Below the pieces are notes generated by a model that ran no database searches, was not told the origin of the DNA, and saw nothing but the letters and a program-made list of their open reading frames with translations. This document shows, one piece after another, positions 44,267-54,232 of a stretch of 64,000 bases of DNA (positions within the stretch are counted from its first letter, which is position 1; each line of letters begins with the position of its first letter). A program made the position numbers and the translations under genes. This stretch comes from an uncultured Parabacteroides sp. (GTDB taxonomy: Bacteria; Bacteroidota; Bacteroidia; Bacteroidales; Tannerellaceae), in contig NZ_CANTZW010000001.1 of the NCBI RefSeq assembly GCF_947855115.1, positions 62,001 through 126,000 of the forward strand. The letters run 5' to 3'.

Positions 44267-45412
44267 TCAATACACGAAATGATTTTTCCACATGTTCTCT
44301 CTTACGACATCTCTTTGTGGATTAAAAATTGAATAGTATGGAATCCATTGGTTATATGTTCGCCCCCTTGCAGCTGGAAGCATATATAAAATTGAAAAAT
44401 AGGTTATGACAACCCAAAGCCAAACATGAGACATAGTTAACCTCACTACTTTCCTTTTATAAATAACCGGACTGATACATTCTGTTAAAAGTAGTAATAA
44501 AAAAGGAGTGGTATAGTTTGAAAACCGAGTGAAAATCAACTGAAAAAATAGAATTCCGATTCCCATTATTATTCGGACGCACAGGAAGCCCTCATACATT
44601 TCCGTATCCTTTTTTTTCATGTGCTTAGTGTACCAAAGTAACAACAAAGGTAATATTGCCACTGGGAACATCTGAAAAAGCGTCCATTTCAGATTGAATC
44701 GTTCCAGCCCTTGATAAGAGGAGATTTTTTCGCTAGCCACCTCACTCATCCCTATAACCAAATTTCCCTGCTCATAAATACGAAACAATGCCGAAAACAC
44801 AACTACGGACATCGCTGCATACAGGATGAACTTCTTATCGAATTTTAAGTTCCTGACAAGTGGAAAAAGGAATAATATCGATGCCGACAAATGGAACATT
44901 AAGCTGACAAATGCCCCTATGTAGTATTTGCCCCATTTCCGCTCCCGATAGTATGGAAAGATTAAGAGGAAAACAGCAACGCTAATACCTTCTTTCATTA
45001 TCTCAAAATTGAAATAAGTATAATAAGTACAAAGGTAGAGGAATATATACAGGAATGGATAATTTGAATATTTCTTTGCAAACCAGAAGAATGCACAATT
45101 AACGAGAATGGCTTGTATGAGTTGAAGAACATAAAAATCCGATGAAATGCTTTTTGCTAATACACAAAGTAGCAAATAAAAAGGCTGATAGCTAAAGTTG
45201 TAGAAATCGTCTACAGAGAAAGTGTTCCATGTGGGAATATCTGAATAAAACAGCATGTAATTCAGCGTATCTAGCCCTACACGATACCTCAGCCCTGATA
45301 AGAGTATGGAATACCACAATAATGTGTTGAACAAAAACTTTTTGTACCTTTTGTCACAAAACAAGGCACATAGGGCGAAGAAGAAAAGTATAAGATAGGG
45401 ATACATAAACAT
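44267..45412 (-). CDS. EpsG-family polysaccharide polymerase (Wzy-type role)
   Basis: A 381-residue membrane protein with about ten hydrophobic segments, start MFMYPYLILFFFALCALFCD. Near residue 45 LRYRVGLDTLNYMLFYSDIP matches the EpsG/Wzy pattern R-x-x-x-G-x-D-x-x-x-Y. It would join repeat units in the periplasm. It is the only polymerase candidate of capsule locus 1 and lies with the GT2 genes in one closely spaced set. Confidence 0.88.
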   Translation of the reverse strand: MFMYPYLILFFFALCALFCDKRYKKFLFNTLLWYSILLSGLRYRVGLDTLNYMLFYSDIPTWNTFSVDDFYNFSYQPFYLLLCVLAKSISSDFYVLQLIQAILVNCAFFWFAKKYSNYPFLYIFLYLCTYYTYFNFEIMKEGISVAVFLLIFPYYRERKWGKYYIGAFVSLMFHLSASILFLFPLVRNLKFDKKFILYAAMSVVVFSALFRIYEQGNLVIGMSEVASEKISSYQGLERFNLKWTLFQMFPVAILPLLLLWYTKHMKKKDTEMYEGFLCVRIIMGIGILFFQLIFTRFSNYTTPFLLLLLTECISPVIYKRKVVRLTMSHVWLWVVITYFSILYMLPAARGRTYNQWIPYYSIFNPQRDVVRENMWKNHFVY

Positions 45413-45419
45413 TGAGACT

Positions 45420-46265
45420 TTACTTTTTCATACCCAAATAAAACAACAGATTCAAGTAACTTCGCTTTGCTTGGTATGAAAGCCAACTTTTATCTTGCCT
45501 ATTATCATCCCTAATACATACTTGTCGATAATCGACATTTAGTTTATATTGACGACAGTATACATTCAAAAGCCGTTCTGCCATGAACCCAAAGACACGA
45601 GCTTGATAAGGATAGCCAGATAGAGGGATTCTTTTTTCTACGGCAAACAGTATATCGAACAACCACTCACAATAGCTTTGAAAAAGCTCTCTGTTGGTCA
45701 TAAACATATTATACGGTGAAATACGGTTTGTCTTCTCCATTACAAAATCATATGCGGAAACAAAATCTGGATACTTTTCTATCAAAACAGCACGAAGCAT
45801 ATCCAGATCTTCTTTTATGTGCTGTATACAGTATTGCTTTTTTACGGAACATGAATATACATCCGGTTTCGCCAAAATGATATCTTTCCGCAACAACATT
45901 GTTTTTATTAGAGAAGGAGATACTGCCGCTTTGTCCCATGAATTGACAATATGCGTACATTTTCTTCCCCATCCATGAGTTTGTAGGTTAAAAAAACGTC
46001 GATAATGACAAAGTCCAACATAATCTATATCTTTCAAATTCTTCCAAGCCCAATACATGGCAGTCAGTTCACAATAATTGGAATTCTTCGCACTGATATT
46101 ATCTCTCATATCATCCCCTTGAATACCCAAATCTATATTACTGACAGCTTTACCACACTGAATGGGCATATAAACATCGTTGTCAAGCCAAATACCCGGC
46201 TTATGGCAACAGACCAAGATTTTGACTTGTGAATCTCTATTCTTTTCTTTTTCCATATCATTCAA
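45420..46265 (-). CDS. DUF4422 glycosyltransferase-like protein
   Basis: A 281-residue protein with the DUF4422 pattern: VKILVCCHKPGIWLDNDVYM, NYCELTAMYWAWKNL and DYVGLCHYRRFF. This family is found in capsule and LPS loci and is thought to transfer galactofuranose or similar sugars. That fits the UDP-galactopyranose mutase gene that overlaps its start by 8 bp. A second ATG (46256) would avoid the overlap. Confidence 0.85.
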   Translation of the reverse strand: MNDMEKEKNRDSQVKILVCCHKPGIWLDNDVYMPIQCGKAVSNIDLGIQGDDMRDNISAKNSNYCELTAMYWAWKNLKDIDYVGLCHYRRFFNLQTHGWGRKCTHIVNSWDKAAVSPSLIKTMLLRKDIILAKPDVYSCSVKKQYCIQHIKEDLDMLRAVLIEKYPDFVSAYDFVMEKTNRISPYNMFMTNRELFQSYCEWLFDILFAVEKRIPLSGYPYQARVFGFMAERLLNVYCRQYKLNVDYRQVCIRDDNRQDKSWLSYQAKRSYLNLLFYLGMKK

Positions 46266-47385
46266 TTTTCAAATCCAACACTTTTTCTATCACCTGATGC
46301 ATATCGTAGTACTTGTACTCCGCCAGCCTACCTCCGAAAATCACACTTTCCTTGTCTGTCAGTTCCTTGTACCGGGCGTAAAGCCCGGTGTTCCGGACAT
46401 CATTCACGGGGTAGTAAGGCTCTATGCCGTCATGCCACTCGATAGAGTATTCGCGTGAGATTATGGTGTAGGGAAGTTTGTAAACTTCTTCACCGAACAT
46501 CTCAAAATGCTTGTGTTCGATAATACGTGTATAAGGAATATCTCGCTCCGTATAATTCACTACCGCATTACCCTGATAATTACAGTGCTCATGGATCTCC
46601 TCCTCAAAGCGTACCGTGCGATATTCCAACTTACCGAAACGATAATCATAAAACTCATCAATCTTACCAGTAAAAACAATCTTATCAGCCAAAGACTCCC
46701 AATGGCTGCGATCCGCAAAGAAATCAACGTTCGTCCGGGTTTCCACTCCCTCCAGCAAACCTTCGATCAATTTATTGTAGCCTCCCATCGGAATCCCTTG
46801 ATAAGTATCATTGAAATAATTATTGTCAAACACAAAACGCACGGGTAGACGCTTGATGATAAAGGCGGGAAGCTCCGAGCATCTACGTCCCCATTGTTTC
46901 TCCGTATATCCCTTGATCAACTTCTCGTAAATATCCTTACCGATCAACGTCAAGGCCTGCTCTTCCAGATTGCGAGGCTCCGATACACCTGCGACACGCA
47001 TCTGAGTCACAGCCTCCAACTTCTGTTCCTCTATCCTCGCCTTCGCCTCTTCCGGAGTTCTCACGCCCCACATTTGGTAGAAAGTATTCATATTGAAAGG
47101 CAGGTTATAGAGTTTCCCTTGATAATTGGCGACCGGACTGTTCGTATAACGATTGAAATCCACGATGGAATTCACGAAATCCCATACTTCTTTATTAGAG
47201 GTATGAAAGATATGTGCCCCATATTTATGCACGTTTATCCCCTCTATCCTCTCACAATACAGATTTCCCCCCAAATACGGACGTCTATCTATGACCAAAC
47301 AACGCTTACCTTTCTTTCGGGCAAGACAAGCGTATGTGGAACCAAACAAACCGGCCCCAACAATCAAATAATCATATGGTTTCAT
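46258..47385 (-). CDS. glf: UDP-galactopyranose mutase
   Basis: Converts UDP-galactopyranose to UDP-galactofuranose with reduced FAD. The protein has 375 residues. The FAD-binding start is YDYLIVGAGLFGSTYACLAR, with YLGGNLYCERIEGINVHKYG near residue 38 and YTERDIPYTRIIEHKHFE near 280. It predicts galactofuranose in the polymer. Lies directly downstream of wzx with a 1-base gap. Confidence 0.95.
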   Translation of the reverse strand: MKPYDYLIVGAGLFGSTYACLARKKGKRCLVIDRRPYLGGNLYCERIEGINVHKYGAHIFHTSNKEVWDFVNSIVDFNRYTNSPVANYQGKLYNLPFNMNTFYQMWGVRTPEEAKARIEEQKLEAVTQMRVAGVSEPRNLEEQALTLIGKDIYEKLIKGYTEKQWGRRCSELPAFIIKRLPVRFVFDNNYFNDTYQGIPMGGYNKLIEGLLEGVETRTNVDFFADRSHWESLADKIVFTGKIDEFYDYRFGKLEYRTVRFEEEIHEHCNYQGNAVVNYTERDIPYTRIIEHKHFEMFGEEVYKLPYTIISREYSIEWHDGIEPYYPVNDVRNTGLYARYKELTDKESVIFGGRLAEYKYYDMHQVIEKVLDLKIE

Positions 47386-47386
47386 T

Positions 47387-48832
47387 TTATTTTTTGATTA
47401 GTTTAGTCGCATAGCTAAAGACCTCCATAAATAAGACATCCCGCTTGATCCATAAGATCCCGGCATACACCAAAACTCCTGTCATCACACAAGAGGATAC
47501 AAGATAGAAAGTATTAGAGATCCATAATGTTTGTCCGTAAAGTATCATCGCCATCGCCCCGGAGGCCCAAAGATAATTCAAGTAATCCCGCTCATAAAAT
47601 CGGAACGGTAAATATTTACATCCTACAACAACCTGAATAAATAACACAATAAACTCAGCTCCAAAAGTCGAGATGGCAGCTCCTACCGCACCATAGGGAG
47701 GTATCAGCCACAGGTTTAGCAGAAGATTCAACACCGCTCCACCCACCGTACTCCAAATCACGATGCTCTCCTTTCCCAATGGATACAAGATCTGTAAACC
47801 GATCACGTTGCTCAGCCCGATGAACAAGATAACAGGTGCAGTCCAACAAAGTACGGGAACCGCCTCCAAGAACTCATCTCCGCAAAAGATACGTATAACA
47901 GGTATCGCCAATACGATCAACCCTACGATGCTGGGTAAAGATACCCCTACGACCAGCCGATAGGATTTGCTCGTCACTTTAGAGAAAGCCTCCATCTGCC
48001 CTGTCTCTATCAGATTGGAACAACGAGGTAATAAGACTACACCCAAAGAGGCGACCACACTCAATACCACATGCGACAATTTATTGCCAGCCGTATAGAA
48101 TCCTACAGCGTCATCACCCCGCATAAAACCAAGCATCACCGTATTTAAATTTAAATAAATGCTAGTTACCAAGTTGAATACGAAAATACGCAACGAAGGG
48201 CGTAAATGCCGCCAAATGTGCAGCTCATCCCAACAAATAGAGCGTACCAGCATCCATTTCCGCAAATGGATGAAGTTGATTAAATTGTTACCTACCGTAG
48301 TACCCACCAAGACAAACGCATATATCAACAAATCCTCTTTACCCTTGACAAACAAAAAAAGAGCCAACGTTGCCAATAGACGAAAGCACAACGCCCTAAT
48401 AGTAATAAACTTAAAATCTTCAATCGCTTGATAGAACCAATTCACGCCCAAACTGGTGAACAAAATCGTCAGACTTAAGGCATAGAATACACCTAATTGT
48501 GCAGATATTTGCGGCACATAAACACCCAATACAGCAACTACCACGTATCCAAACAAACAAAGAATAACGCTCAGCAGCAATATCTCTACCGTAATCCGGT
48601 TACGAATAACTATATCATCCCGATATTTGGCAACCTCTCGAACCGCATACATCGGTATTCCCAAACTGGTCAACAAAACAATATAGGCAACTATCGATTG
48701 CAAGAAATTCACGGAGCCAATACCTTCCGGCAGCAACACACGTGCCGCATAAGGGAAAGTAATGACAGGAAATATAATTCCCGTAACCGTATTAATAAAA
48801 TTAAGGATGATATTTGTCTTTAATGTTGACAT
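47387..48832 (-). CDS. wzx: Polysaccharide repeat-unit flippase
   Basis: A 481-residue membrane protein of the Wzx/RfbX (MATE-like) family with about 12 to 14 helices. It starts MSTLKTNIILNFINTVTGII from the ATG at 48832, with PEGIGSVNFLQSIVAYIVLL near residue 35 and GVNWFYQAIEDF near 115. It flips the undecaprenyl-linked unit to the periplasm. A 230-bp gap upstream, to the HEPN remnant, holds nothing I recognise. Confidence 0.92.
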   Translation of the reverse strand: MSTLKTNIILNFINTVTGIIFPVITFPYAARVLLPEGIGSVNFLQSIVAYIVLLTSLGIPMYAVREVAKYRDDIVIRNRITVEILLLSVILCLFGYVVVAVLGVYVPQISAQLGVFYALSLTILFTSLGVNWFYQAIEDFKFITIRALCFRLLATLALFLFVKGKEDLLIYAFVLVGTTVGNNLINFIHLRKWMLVRSICWDELHIWRHLRPSLRIFVFNLVTSIYLNLNTVMLGFMRGDDAVGFYTAGNKLSHVVLSVVASLGVVLLPRCSNLIETGQMEAFSKVTSKSYRLVVGVSLPSIVGLIVLAIPVIRIFCGDEFLEAVPVLCWTAPVILFIGLSNVIGLQILYPLGKESIVIWSTVGGAVLNLLLNLWLIPPYGAVGAAISTFGAEFIVLFIQVVVGCKYLPFRFYERDYLNYLWASGAMAMILYGQTLWISNTFYLVSSCVMTGVLVYAGILWIKRDVLFMEVFSYATKLIKK

Positions 48833-49060
48833 AAAGATGAGTACACAAACCACTCCCCTCTCGCCCGATAAACCAGTAGGACAAAAACTAAAAGTCGTGA
48901 TTTAAAAAGAGTTTAAACTATATTTAGATAAGTTACCGAGACAAATTCCTCAACATAATACAAGTAGCAGAGTACAAATCCAGGGCCTCGTTACAGGAAG
49001 GAATACCTAAAACTACTCACAAATAACATCACTTCCCATACTCCCAAGAAGAGGTATTAT

Positions 49061-49320
49061 TTATAGAGTATATTCCGTTTTTCCATAAATAATATTTACC
49101 GGAGGCAATGAATGCAATGTGAGCTTCTTATCCTCATCATAGGTTTGCGCGTTGATTCTATATTTTACCAAAATAGCAATTACCGCATAGTAACAAGCAT
49201 AATACAACCTATTGACAGCCACATTATAGTACTGCCCCCCAATTAACAGATCAGCCTCTGTCAATGTTTCCTTGGCCCTCGCAATACGATAGGCTACCAG
49301 TTGTTAAATATTATATTCAT
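49061..49320 (-). pseudogene. HEPN-domain protein remnant (frameshifted and truncated)
   Basis: On the minus strand VAYRIARAKETLTEADLLIG and NRLYYACYYAVIAILVKYRI match the HEPN proteins paired with MNT nucleotidyltransferases. The ATG at 49320 reads only MNIIFNNW before a stop, and the HEPN frame begins after a stop in another frame, so the start is frameshifted. The C terminus is also lost: after AQTYDEDKK the sequence is unrelated and ends at 49061. The HEPN R-x4-6-H RNase motif is not present in what is left. Confidence 0.8.
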
Positions 49321-49324
49321 CTAA

Positions 49325-49654
49325 TTACTGTCTCATAGCCTTAATATCCTCATTCACCACATTCACATAAAAAGGTGTCTTGAAAGGTCTCTCTTCCCAC
49401 TATTTTTTTGTATAGATCAAGGGGCTGATCGTAACATTTTCCAGCAGTTCCAAGTCATAAAGCGGGTAAGTGATCCCCACTACATCTTGATAAATGAGTT
49501 TGTCCTTATCCACTAAAATCAACAAGTCAACGTCCGAATCCATCTCCACATCTCCTCTGGCTTGCGACCCATAGAGGATAATCCCCGCTTGCGGAACTAT
49601 CTCGTGAAGCAAATTCCCTATCTTACGTATTAACTGAGATCTAGTCATAGACAA
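49325..49654 (-). pseudogene. MNT-domain nucleotidyltransferase with a nonsense codon
   Basis: The frame from 49654 has the minimal nucleotidyltransferase motif GIILYGSQARGDVEMDSDVD. After 84 codons it meets TAG at 49402-49400 and then continues in the same frame as WEERPFKTPFYVNVVNEDI to a TAA at 49325. The downstream codons fit the normal family end, so a single base change (for example GAG to TAG) has cut off the last 25 codons. Its HEPN partner starts 4 bp later. MNT/HEPN pairs are toxin-antitoxin modules; this one appears dead. Confidence 0.87.
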
Positions 49655-49738
49655 ATTATTTATAACAAGGTAAATATAGGAAAGAATCGTAAATTATGAT
49701 TTATGATTTACAAATTATTAGCAAGGGTTGTATAGCAT

Positions 49739-50875
49739 TTATTTACTATACATCCCCTCATAATACCTCTGATACTCCCCACTGGTCACCTGATCCATCC
49801 ACCCTTGATTATCCAAATACCAACGCACCGTCTTCTCTATCCCCTCCTCGAATTGTAAGCTGGGCTCCCAACCGAGTTCCTTTTGCAACTTGGTTGAGTC
49901 GATGGCATAGCGTGCGTCATGGCCGAGGCGGTCGGTCACGTAGGTGATCAGATCCATGTCCTCGTCCTCTTTGCGGCCTAACAGACGGTCAACCGTATTG
50001 ATCACCACCTTGATGATGTCGATATTCTTCCACTCATTGAAACCACCTATATTGTAGGTCTCGGCGATCTTGCCATTGTGGAAAATCAGGTCTATCGCAC
50101 GGGCATGATCCTCCACGAACAACCAGTCGCGCACGTTCTCACCCCTGCCATAGACCGGAAGCGGCTTACGGTGACGGATATTGTTGATGAACAGGGGTAT
50201 CAGTTTCTCCGGGAATTGATAGGGGCCGTAATTATTCGAGCAGTTTGTAACAATGGTCGGCATGCCGTAGGTATCGTGATAGGCACGGACAAAATGGTCT
50301 GAGCTTGCCTTGCTCGCCGAATAGGGCGAATGAGGATTGTATTTCGTTGTCTCATAGAAGAAATCATCCCCATATGCCAAGTGATGCCCACCGGAGGATG
50401 CCGCTGTCGTGAACGGTGGCTCAATTCCTCCCGGATGGTTCATGACCAACGCTCCATAAACCTCATCGGTAGAGATATGATAGAAGCGTTTACCCTCATA
50501 CTTCTCTGGTAGGCTTTCCCAATACAACTTAGCGGCTTGAAGCAAAGCCAAAGTACCCATTACGTTTGTCTGGGCGAATGTAAACGGATCCTTGATACTT
50601 CGATCTACATGGCTCTCCGCAGCCAAATGAATGATGCCATCGATCCGTTCCTCTTGCATCAGTTTATAGAACGCCTCGAAGTCGCAAATATCCATCCTCA
50701 CAAACTTATAGTTTGGTTTGTCCTCCACATCCTTCAGGTTTGCCAAGTTGCCGGCGTAGGTCAACTTGTCTAAATTAATGATGTTATACTCTGGATATTT
50801 GTTTACAAACAGACGTACAACGTGAGAACCGATGAAGCCCGCACCACCAGTGATTACTATATTTCGTTTTACCAT
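49739..50875 (-). CDS. rmlB: dTDP-glucose 4,6-dehydratase
   Basis: Second enzyme of dTDP-L-rhamnose synthesis. The protein has 378 residues, with NAD motif TGGAGFIGSHVVRLF, catalytic HISTDEVYGAL and Tyr-x-x-x-Lys in YSASKASSDH. It looks intact. It follows the broken rmlD in the order rmlA(remnant)-rmlC-rmlD(broken)-rmlB, so its product can leave this cluster only if other copies of rmlA and rmlD exist. Confidence 0.96.
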   Translation of the reverse strand: MVKRNIVITGGAGFIGSHVVRLFVNKYPEYNIINLDKLTYAGNLANLKDVEDKPNYKFVRMDICDFEAFYKLMQEERIDGIIHLAAESHVDRSIKDPFTFAQTNVMGTLALLQAAKLYWESLPEKYEGKRFYHISTDEVYGALVMNHPGGIEPPFTTAASSGGHHLAYGDDFFYETTKYNPHSPYSASKASSDHFVRAYHDTYGMPTIVTNCSNNYGPYQFPEKLIPLFINNIRHRKPLPVYGRGENVRDWLFVEDHARAIDLIFHNGKIAETYNIGGFNEWKNIDIIKVVINTVDRLLGRKEDEDMDLITYVTDRLGHDARYAIDSTKLQKELGWEPSLQFEEGIEKTVRWYLDNQGWMDQVTSGEYQRYYEGMYSK

Positions 50876-50894
50876 GATTCTTACGGTTATTTTT

Positions 50895-51790
50895 TTAATT
50901 AGCGATACATTGTTTTAAGGATTCCGTCCAATATGGAATATCAATCCCGAATGTTTCTTTTATCTTGGTTTTGTCCAACACGGAGTAGGATGGACGTTTT
51001 ACGGGGTGGGGAACTCGTCGCTATGACAGGGCTGAACATCACAAGCCGCCATACCATTGTATTCGGCTATCATCTTAGTGAAGTCAAACCAAGAGCAAAC
51101 TCCTCCATTGGAATAATGATATATGCCACTCTTACCATAAATATCGCAGGCCATGTCCGTCGCATAATCATGCAATACAATCTCTATGGCTTTCGCCAGA
51201 TCGTAAGCGTATGTCGGTGTCCCCACCTGATCGAATACCACATTAAGTCGTGGTTTGGTAGCGGTAAGATTCATCATCGTCTTGCAAAAGTTTTTCCCAA
51301 ACTCACTGTACAGCCAAGCGGTACGGATAATCATATGCTTACAACCGACAGCGATGATCTTCTGCTCGCCACGCAATTTAGTCATACCATAAACACCTGT
51401 AGGCGTACCCTTCTGATCCTTTTTACAAGGTATGTTGTACGTTTCTTTACCAAAAACATAGTCTGTCGATATCTGTATCAACAAACCATTTATCTCCTTC
51501 ATCGCCTTTGCCAAATTCTCAGGAGCACCAGCGTTCAACTTTTCCACCAATTTCTCATTACTTTCAGCCGCATCCACATTGGTATAGGCGGCACAATTCA
51601 CGATAGCGTCTATGCGCTGCCCCACAACTATTTTCTTCACAGCCTCCAAATCCATAATATCCCAAAAGGCAGTCTCTACCTCTTCCTCTTGATTCACATC
51701 TGTGAATACATAGTGGTCGTCACTTCCCCGAGCGATGATACGCATCTCGTTTCCCTACTGCCCGTTGGCTCCAGTCACCAATATATTCAT
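50895..51790 (-). pseudogene. rmlD: dTDP-4-dehydrorhamnose reductase, broken by a nonsense codon and a frameshift
   Basis: From the ATG at 51790 the minus strand reads MNILVTGANGQ, then TAG, then GNEMRIIARGSDDHYVFTDV, so the stop falls at codon 12 inside the NADP-binding GxxGxxG loop. The body is otherwise normal (YGMTKLRGE with the YxxxK pair). Near the end, DEFPTP meets a stop, while a shift of one base restores VKRPSYSVLDKTKIKETFGI and the usual C terminus to a TAA at 50895. The length, 896 bp, is one base short of a whole number of codons. Two separate lesions make activity very unlikely. Confidence 0.92.
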
Positions 51791-51794
51791 CTTA

Positions 51795-52373
51795 TTAAAA
51801 TTCAGAGTATAAGTTTACATGATAATCAAACGGTGAGTCGAAATCCTCCAAGCATAGATGCTTGATGTCCTTCTCCGAAAGAAGGGCCTTGTCCACCGGT
51901 ATCTGCCAATCTATTCCCAGACTTTCATCCTTTATACTGATGCCCCCATCCGCTTGCGGAGCATAGAAATTATCGCATTTGTATTGGAAAACGGCAGTCT
52001 CGCTCAACACAGCGAAACCATGGGCAAACCCTCTGGGCACGAAAAACTGGCGGTGGTTGTCCTCACTCAATTCAACGGCTACATGTTTACCATATGTCGG
52101 ACTTCCTTTGCGAATATCCACGGCTATATCAAGTACGCATCCCTTCACGCAACGTTCCAACTTGCTTTGAGTAAAGGGAGGTCTCAGGAAATGCAAGCCA
52201 CGCATCACCCCGTATGAGGACATACTCTCATTATCCTGTACGAAATTTATCTTACGAACCTTCTCCTCAAACTCACGTTGCGAGAAACTCTCGAAAAAAT
52301 ATCCCCGAGCGTCATTAAACACCATCGGCTCAATAATCACCACGCCCTCTATATCTGTCTTAAATACCTCCAT
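51795..52373 (-). CDS. rmlC: dTDP-4-dehydrorhamnose 3,5-epimerase
   Basis: Third enzyme of the rhamnose pathway, 192 residues, cupin fold. GVMRGLHFLRPPFTQSKLER holds the catalytic His; YGKHVAVELSEDNHRQFFVP and GFAHGFAVLSE are family hallmarks. It appears intact. The ATG lies 1 base after the stop codon of the rmlA remnant, the normal operon spacing. Confidence 0.95.
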   Translation of the reverse strand: MEVFKTDIEGVVIIEPMVFNDARGYFFESFSQREFEEKVRKINFVQDNESMSSYGVMRGLHFLRPPFTQSKLERCVKGCVLDIAVDIRKGSPTYGKHVAVELSEDNHRQFFVPRGFAHGFAVLSETAVFQYKCDNFYAPQADGGISIKDESLGIDWQIPVDKALLSEKDIKHLCLEDFDSPFDYHVNLYSEF

Positions 52374-52374
52374 C

Positions 52375-52491
52375 TTAACCTAAATTCGGATCTCCTGTCT
52401 CCTTCAATTCCTCAATTACTTTTAGTAGATATTGCCCATATTGGTTCTTAAGCATGGGCTGCGCCAACTCTCGCATTTGTTTCTCTATATC
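52375..52491 (-). pseudogene. rmlA: 3' remnant of glucose-1-phosphate thymidylyltransferase
   Basis: The minus strand reads DIEKQMRELAQPMLKNQYGQ and then YLLKVIEELKETGDPNLG, ending at TAA 52377-52375. This is the C-terminal tail of RmlA. It is preceded by an in-frame stop, and the next gene upstream ends at 52506, so about 250 codons are missing. A deletion seems to have joined the last 38 codons of rmlA to the end of the WecA-type gene. Confidence 0.85.
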
Positions 52492-52505
52492 TTAAGACCA
52501 AGGAG

Positions 52506-53642
52506 TTAAAATTTCCTTCTGAAGGCTTCCTCCCTCTCCTTCCGTTCCCGATTCCGAGTGACAAACCTATTGATCGACAGATGGAGGATAGACCATAAAA
52601 CCAAGTTCAAGAACAAGAGGCAGGTGACGCTTACTTTCATGGCCAATAAGACATTCAACACGATGAAAAAAAACGATACGCACAGAATCGTCACCATCAC
52701 CATCCGTACACGCATACCCGTACGGAGCAGCTTATGATGGAAATGATTCTTATCGGGTAAGAACGGGTTCCTATGATTACGAAGGCGATGAAACACCACA
52801 CGGATTACATCGAGTAAAGGAACCAATACCGTGGAGAAAGCGATTACCATATAAGGATTTGGCAACTTTGGCGAGACTTGGTTCGACACACACAGATGGA
52901 TGATCAGGAAACTGATCACGTAGCCCAGCGTAAGGCTACCGGCATCGCCCATGAAAAGCTTATGGCCACGGTTTGCGTTGCCAAAAACGTTGTAACACCA
53001 AAAAGGCATGAGGACTCCCAGCGTACAAATGGCCAACAAAGCGTACACATACTGCATGCAGATAAAGAAGATCACGCTCAAGACCGATAAGGCAATACAA
53101 CACAGGCCCGAGGCCAAGCCATCGATACCATCTATTAAGTTAATGGCGTTCGTGATATACACCACGATAAAGACCGTGACGGGGATACCCACCCAAGCGG
53201 GAACCGAGTATACACCGAACAAGCCTCCCAAGGAGTCGAACCAATTACCGGACAATACCAATAATAACGCCGACACGATCTGGACGGCGAACTTATAACG
53301 GTAGCCAACACCCACAAGATCGTCGCAGACACCCACAAGATAAAGCAACGTCATGCCCACGAACAGAAAAAGATACTCATAGAGCATATTGAACGACAGA
53401 CTCGACGAGCCCATATTCCAAAAATACAAGCGAAAACCTATCACCAAGAACATCGACATCAAGATCACCGGAAAAAACGACAGGCCCCCCAGACGAGGGA
53501 TCGGCATCGTATGTACCTTACGGGAATCCGGGACATCGTATAACCGTTTCTTATGAGAAATCACCAATATCCTCGGGATAATAACCATGCCGAACAATAT
53601 GGAAAAAATGAAACCCGACAGTAGTAATAATGTTATTTGCAT
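52506..53642 (-). CDS. WecA/MraY-family undecaprenyl-phosphate sugar-1-phosphate transferase
   Basis: A 378-residue membrane enzyme with about 10 helices that loads the first sugar phosphate on undecaprenyl phosphate. The motif NLIDGIDGLASG and the DAGSLTLGY metal site are clear, and PDKNHFHHKLLRTGMRVRM is the cytoplasmic His-rich loop. It is the only initiating transferase in the locus. It lies 15 bp after the wzc-type remnant. Confidence 0.92.
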   Translation of the reverse strand: MQITLLLLSGFIFSILFGMVIIPRILVISHKKRLYDVPDSRKVHTMPIPRLGGLSFFPVILMSMFLVIGFRLYFWNMGSSSLSFNMLYEYLFLFVGMTLLYLVGVCDDLVGVGYRYKFAVQIVSALLLVLSGNWFDSLGGLFGVYSVPAWVGIPVTVFIVVYITNAINLIDGIDGLASGLCCIALSVLSVIFFICMQYVYALLAICTLGVLMPFWCYNVFGNANRGHKLFMGDAGSLTLGYVISFLIIHLCVSNQVSPKLPNPYMVIAFSTVLVPLLDVIRVVFHRLRNHRNPFLPDKNHFHHKLLRTGMRVRMVMVTILCVSFFFIVLNVLLAMKVSVTCLLFLNLVLWSILHLSINRFVTRNRERKEREEAFRRKF

Positions 53643-53656
53643 GACTAGCGTATTAG

Positions 53657-54232
53657 TTATTTCTTTTTCTCCCTAGCCTCGAAACCATAGCCCTTCCCAT
53701 AGCCGTATTTACGGCCGTAACCGTAGCCGTAGCTGTTCTTGCGCTTCGTCATGTCAAGGCCGTTGATCACCGTAGCGAGCTTCGGGAACTTACGCTCCCG
53801 CTGTAACACGTTGACGTAGCTGAAACCGGCCTTCGGCGTGACGTCAGCGCGGCAGACGCACACGCACATGTCCGCCACACGGCCGATGATAGCCGTGCCC
53901 GTCACCATCCCGATTGGGGCGGTGTCCAAGATGATATAGTCGTAACTCTCTTTCAATTGGGCGATAGCCTTCTCCAGCACGTCACGGGCAACCAGCTCCA
54001 TCGGGTTCGGGGGGATGGGACCGCCCGGGAGGATGTCGAGGTTGGGGCTGATGTCGGACCGCTGGACCATGTCGGACAGGCTCACGTGGTCGGGGTCGCT
54101 CAGGTAGCTCGTGATGCCCTCCGCCTTGCGGGAGAGGTTGAACACCTTGTTCAGGCCGGGCTTGCGAATGTCCATACCCACCATCCTCTTGCCCAGATAG
54201 GTAAGGCAGATGGCCGGAGTGGTATATGTCAA
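53657..54232 (-). pseudogene. Wzc-type tyrosine autokinase, C-terminal part only
   Basis: The frame (191 residues from a TTG at 54232) contains Walker A' (VGMDIRKPGLNKVF), Walker B (YDYIILDTAPIG) and a Tyr-rich tail (NSYGYGYGRKYGYGKGYGFE), all from the BY-kinase domain. The Walker A loop just upstream is damaged: TYTTPAICLTYLGKR begins in the middle of it. The periplasmic Wzz part and both membrane helices, some 550 residues, are absent. Upstream DNA to 54312 does not extend the frame. A kinase without Walker A should not function. Confidence 0.85.

Noticed and set aside
49061..49654. Active toxin-antitoxin system
   Set aside because: Both genes carry disabling changes.
53657..54232. Wzc remnant as a complete stand-alone tyrosine kinase
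   Set aside because: The Walker A loop is cut, and no separate membrane activator gene lies next to it.
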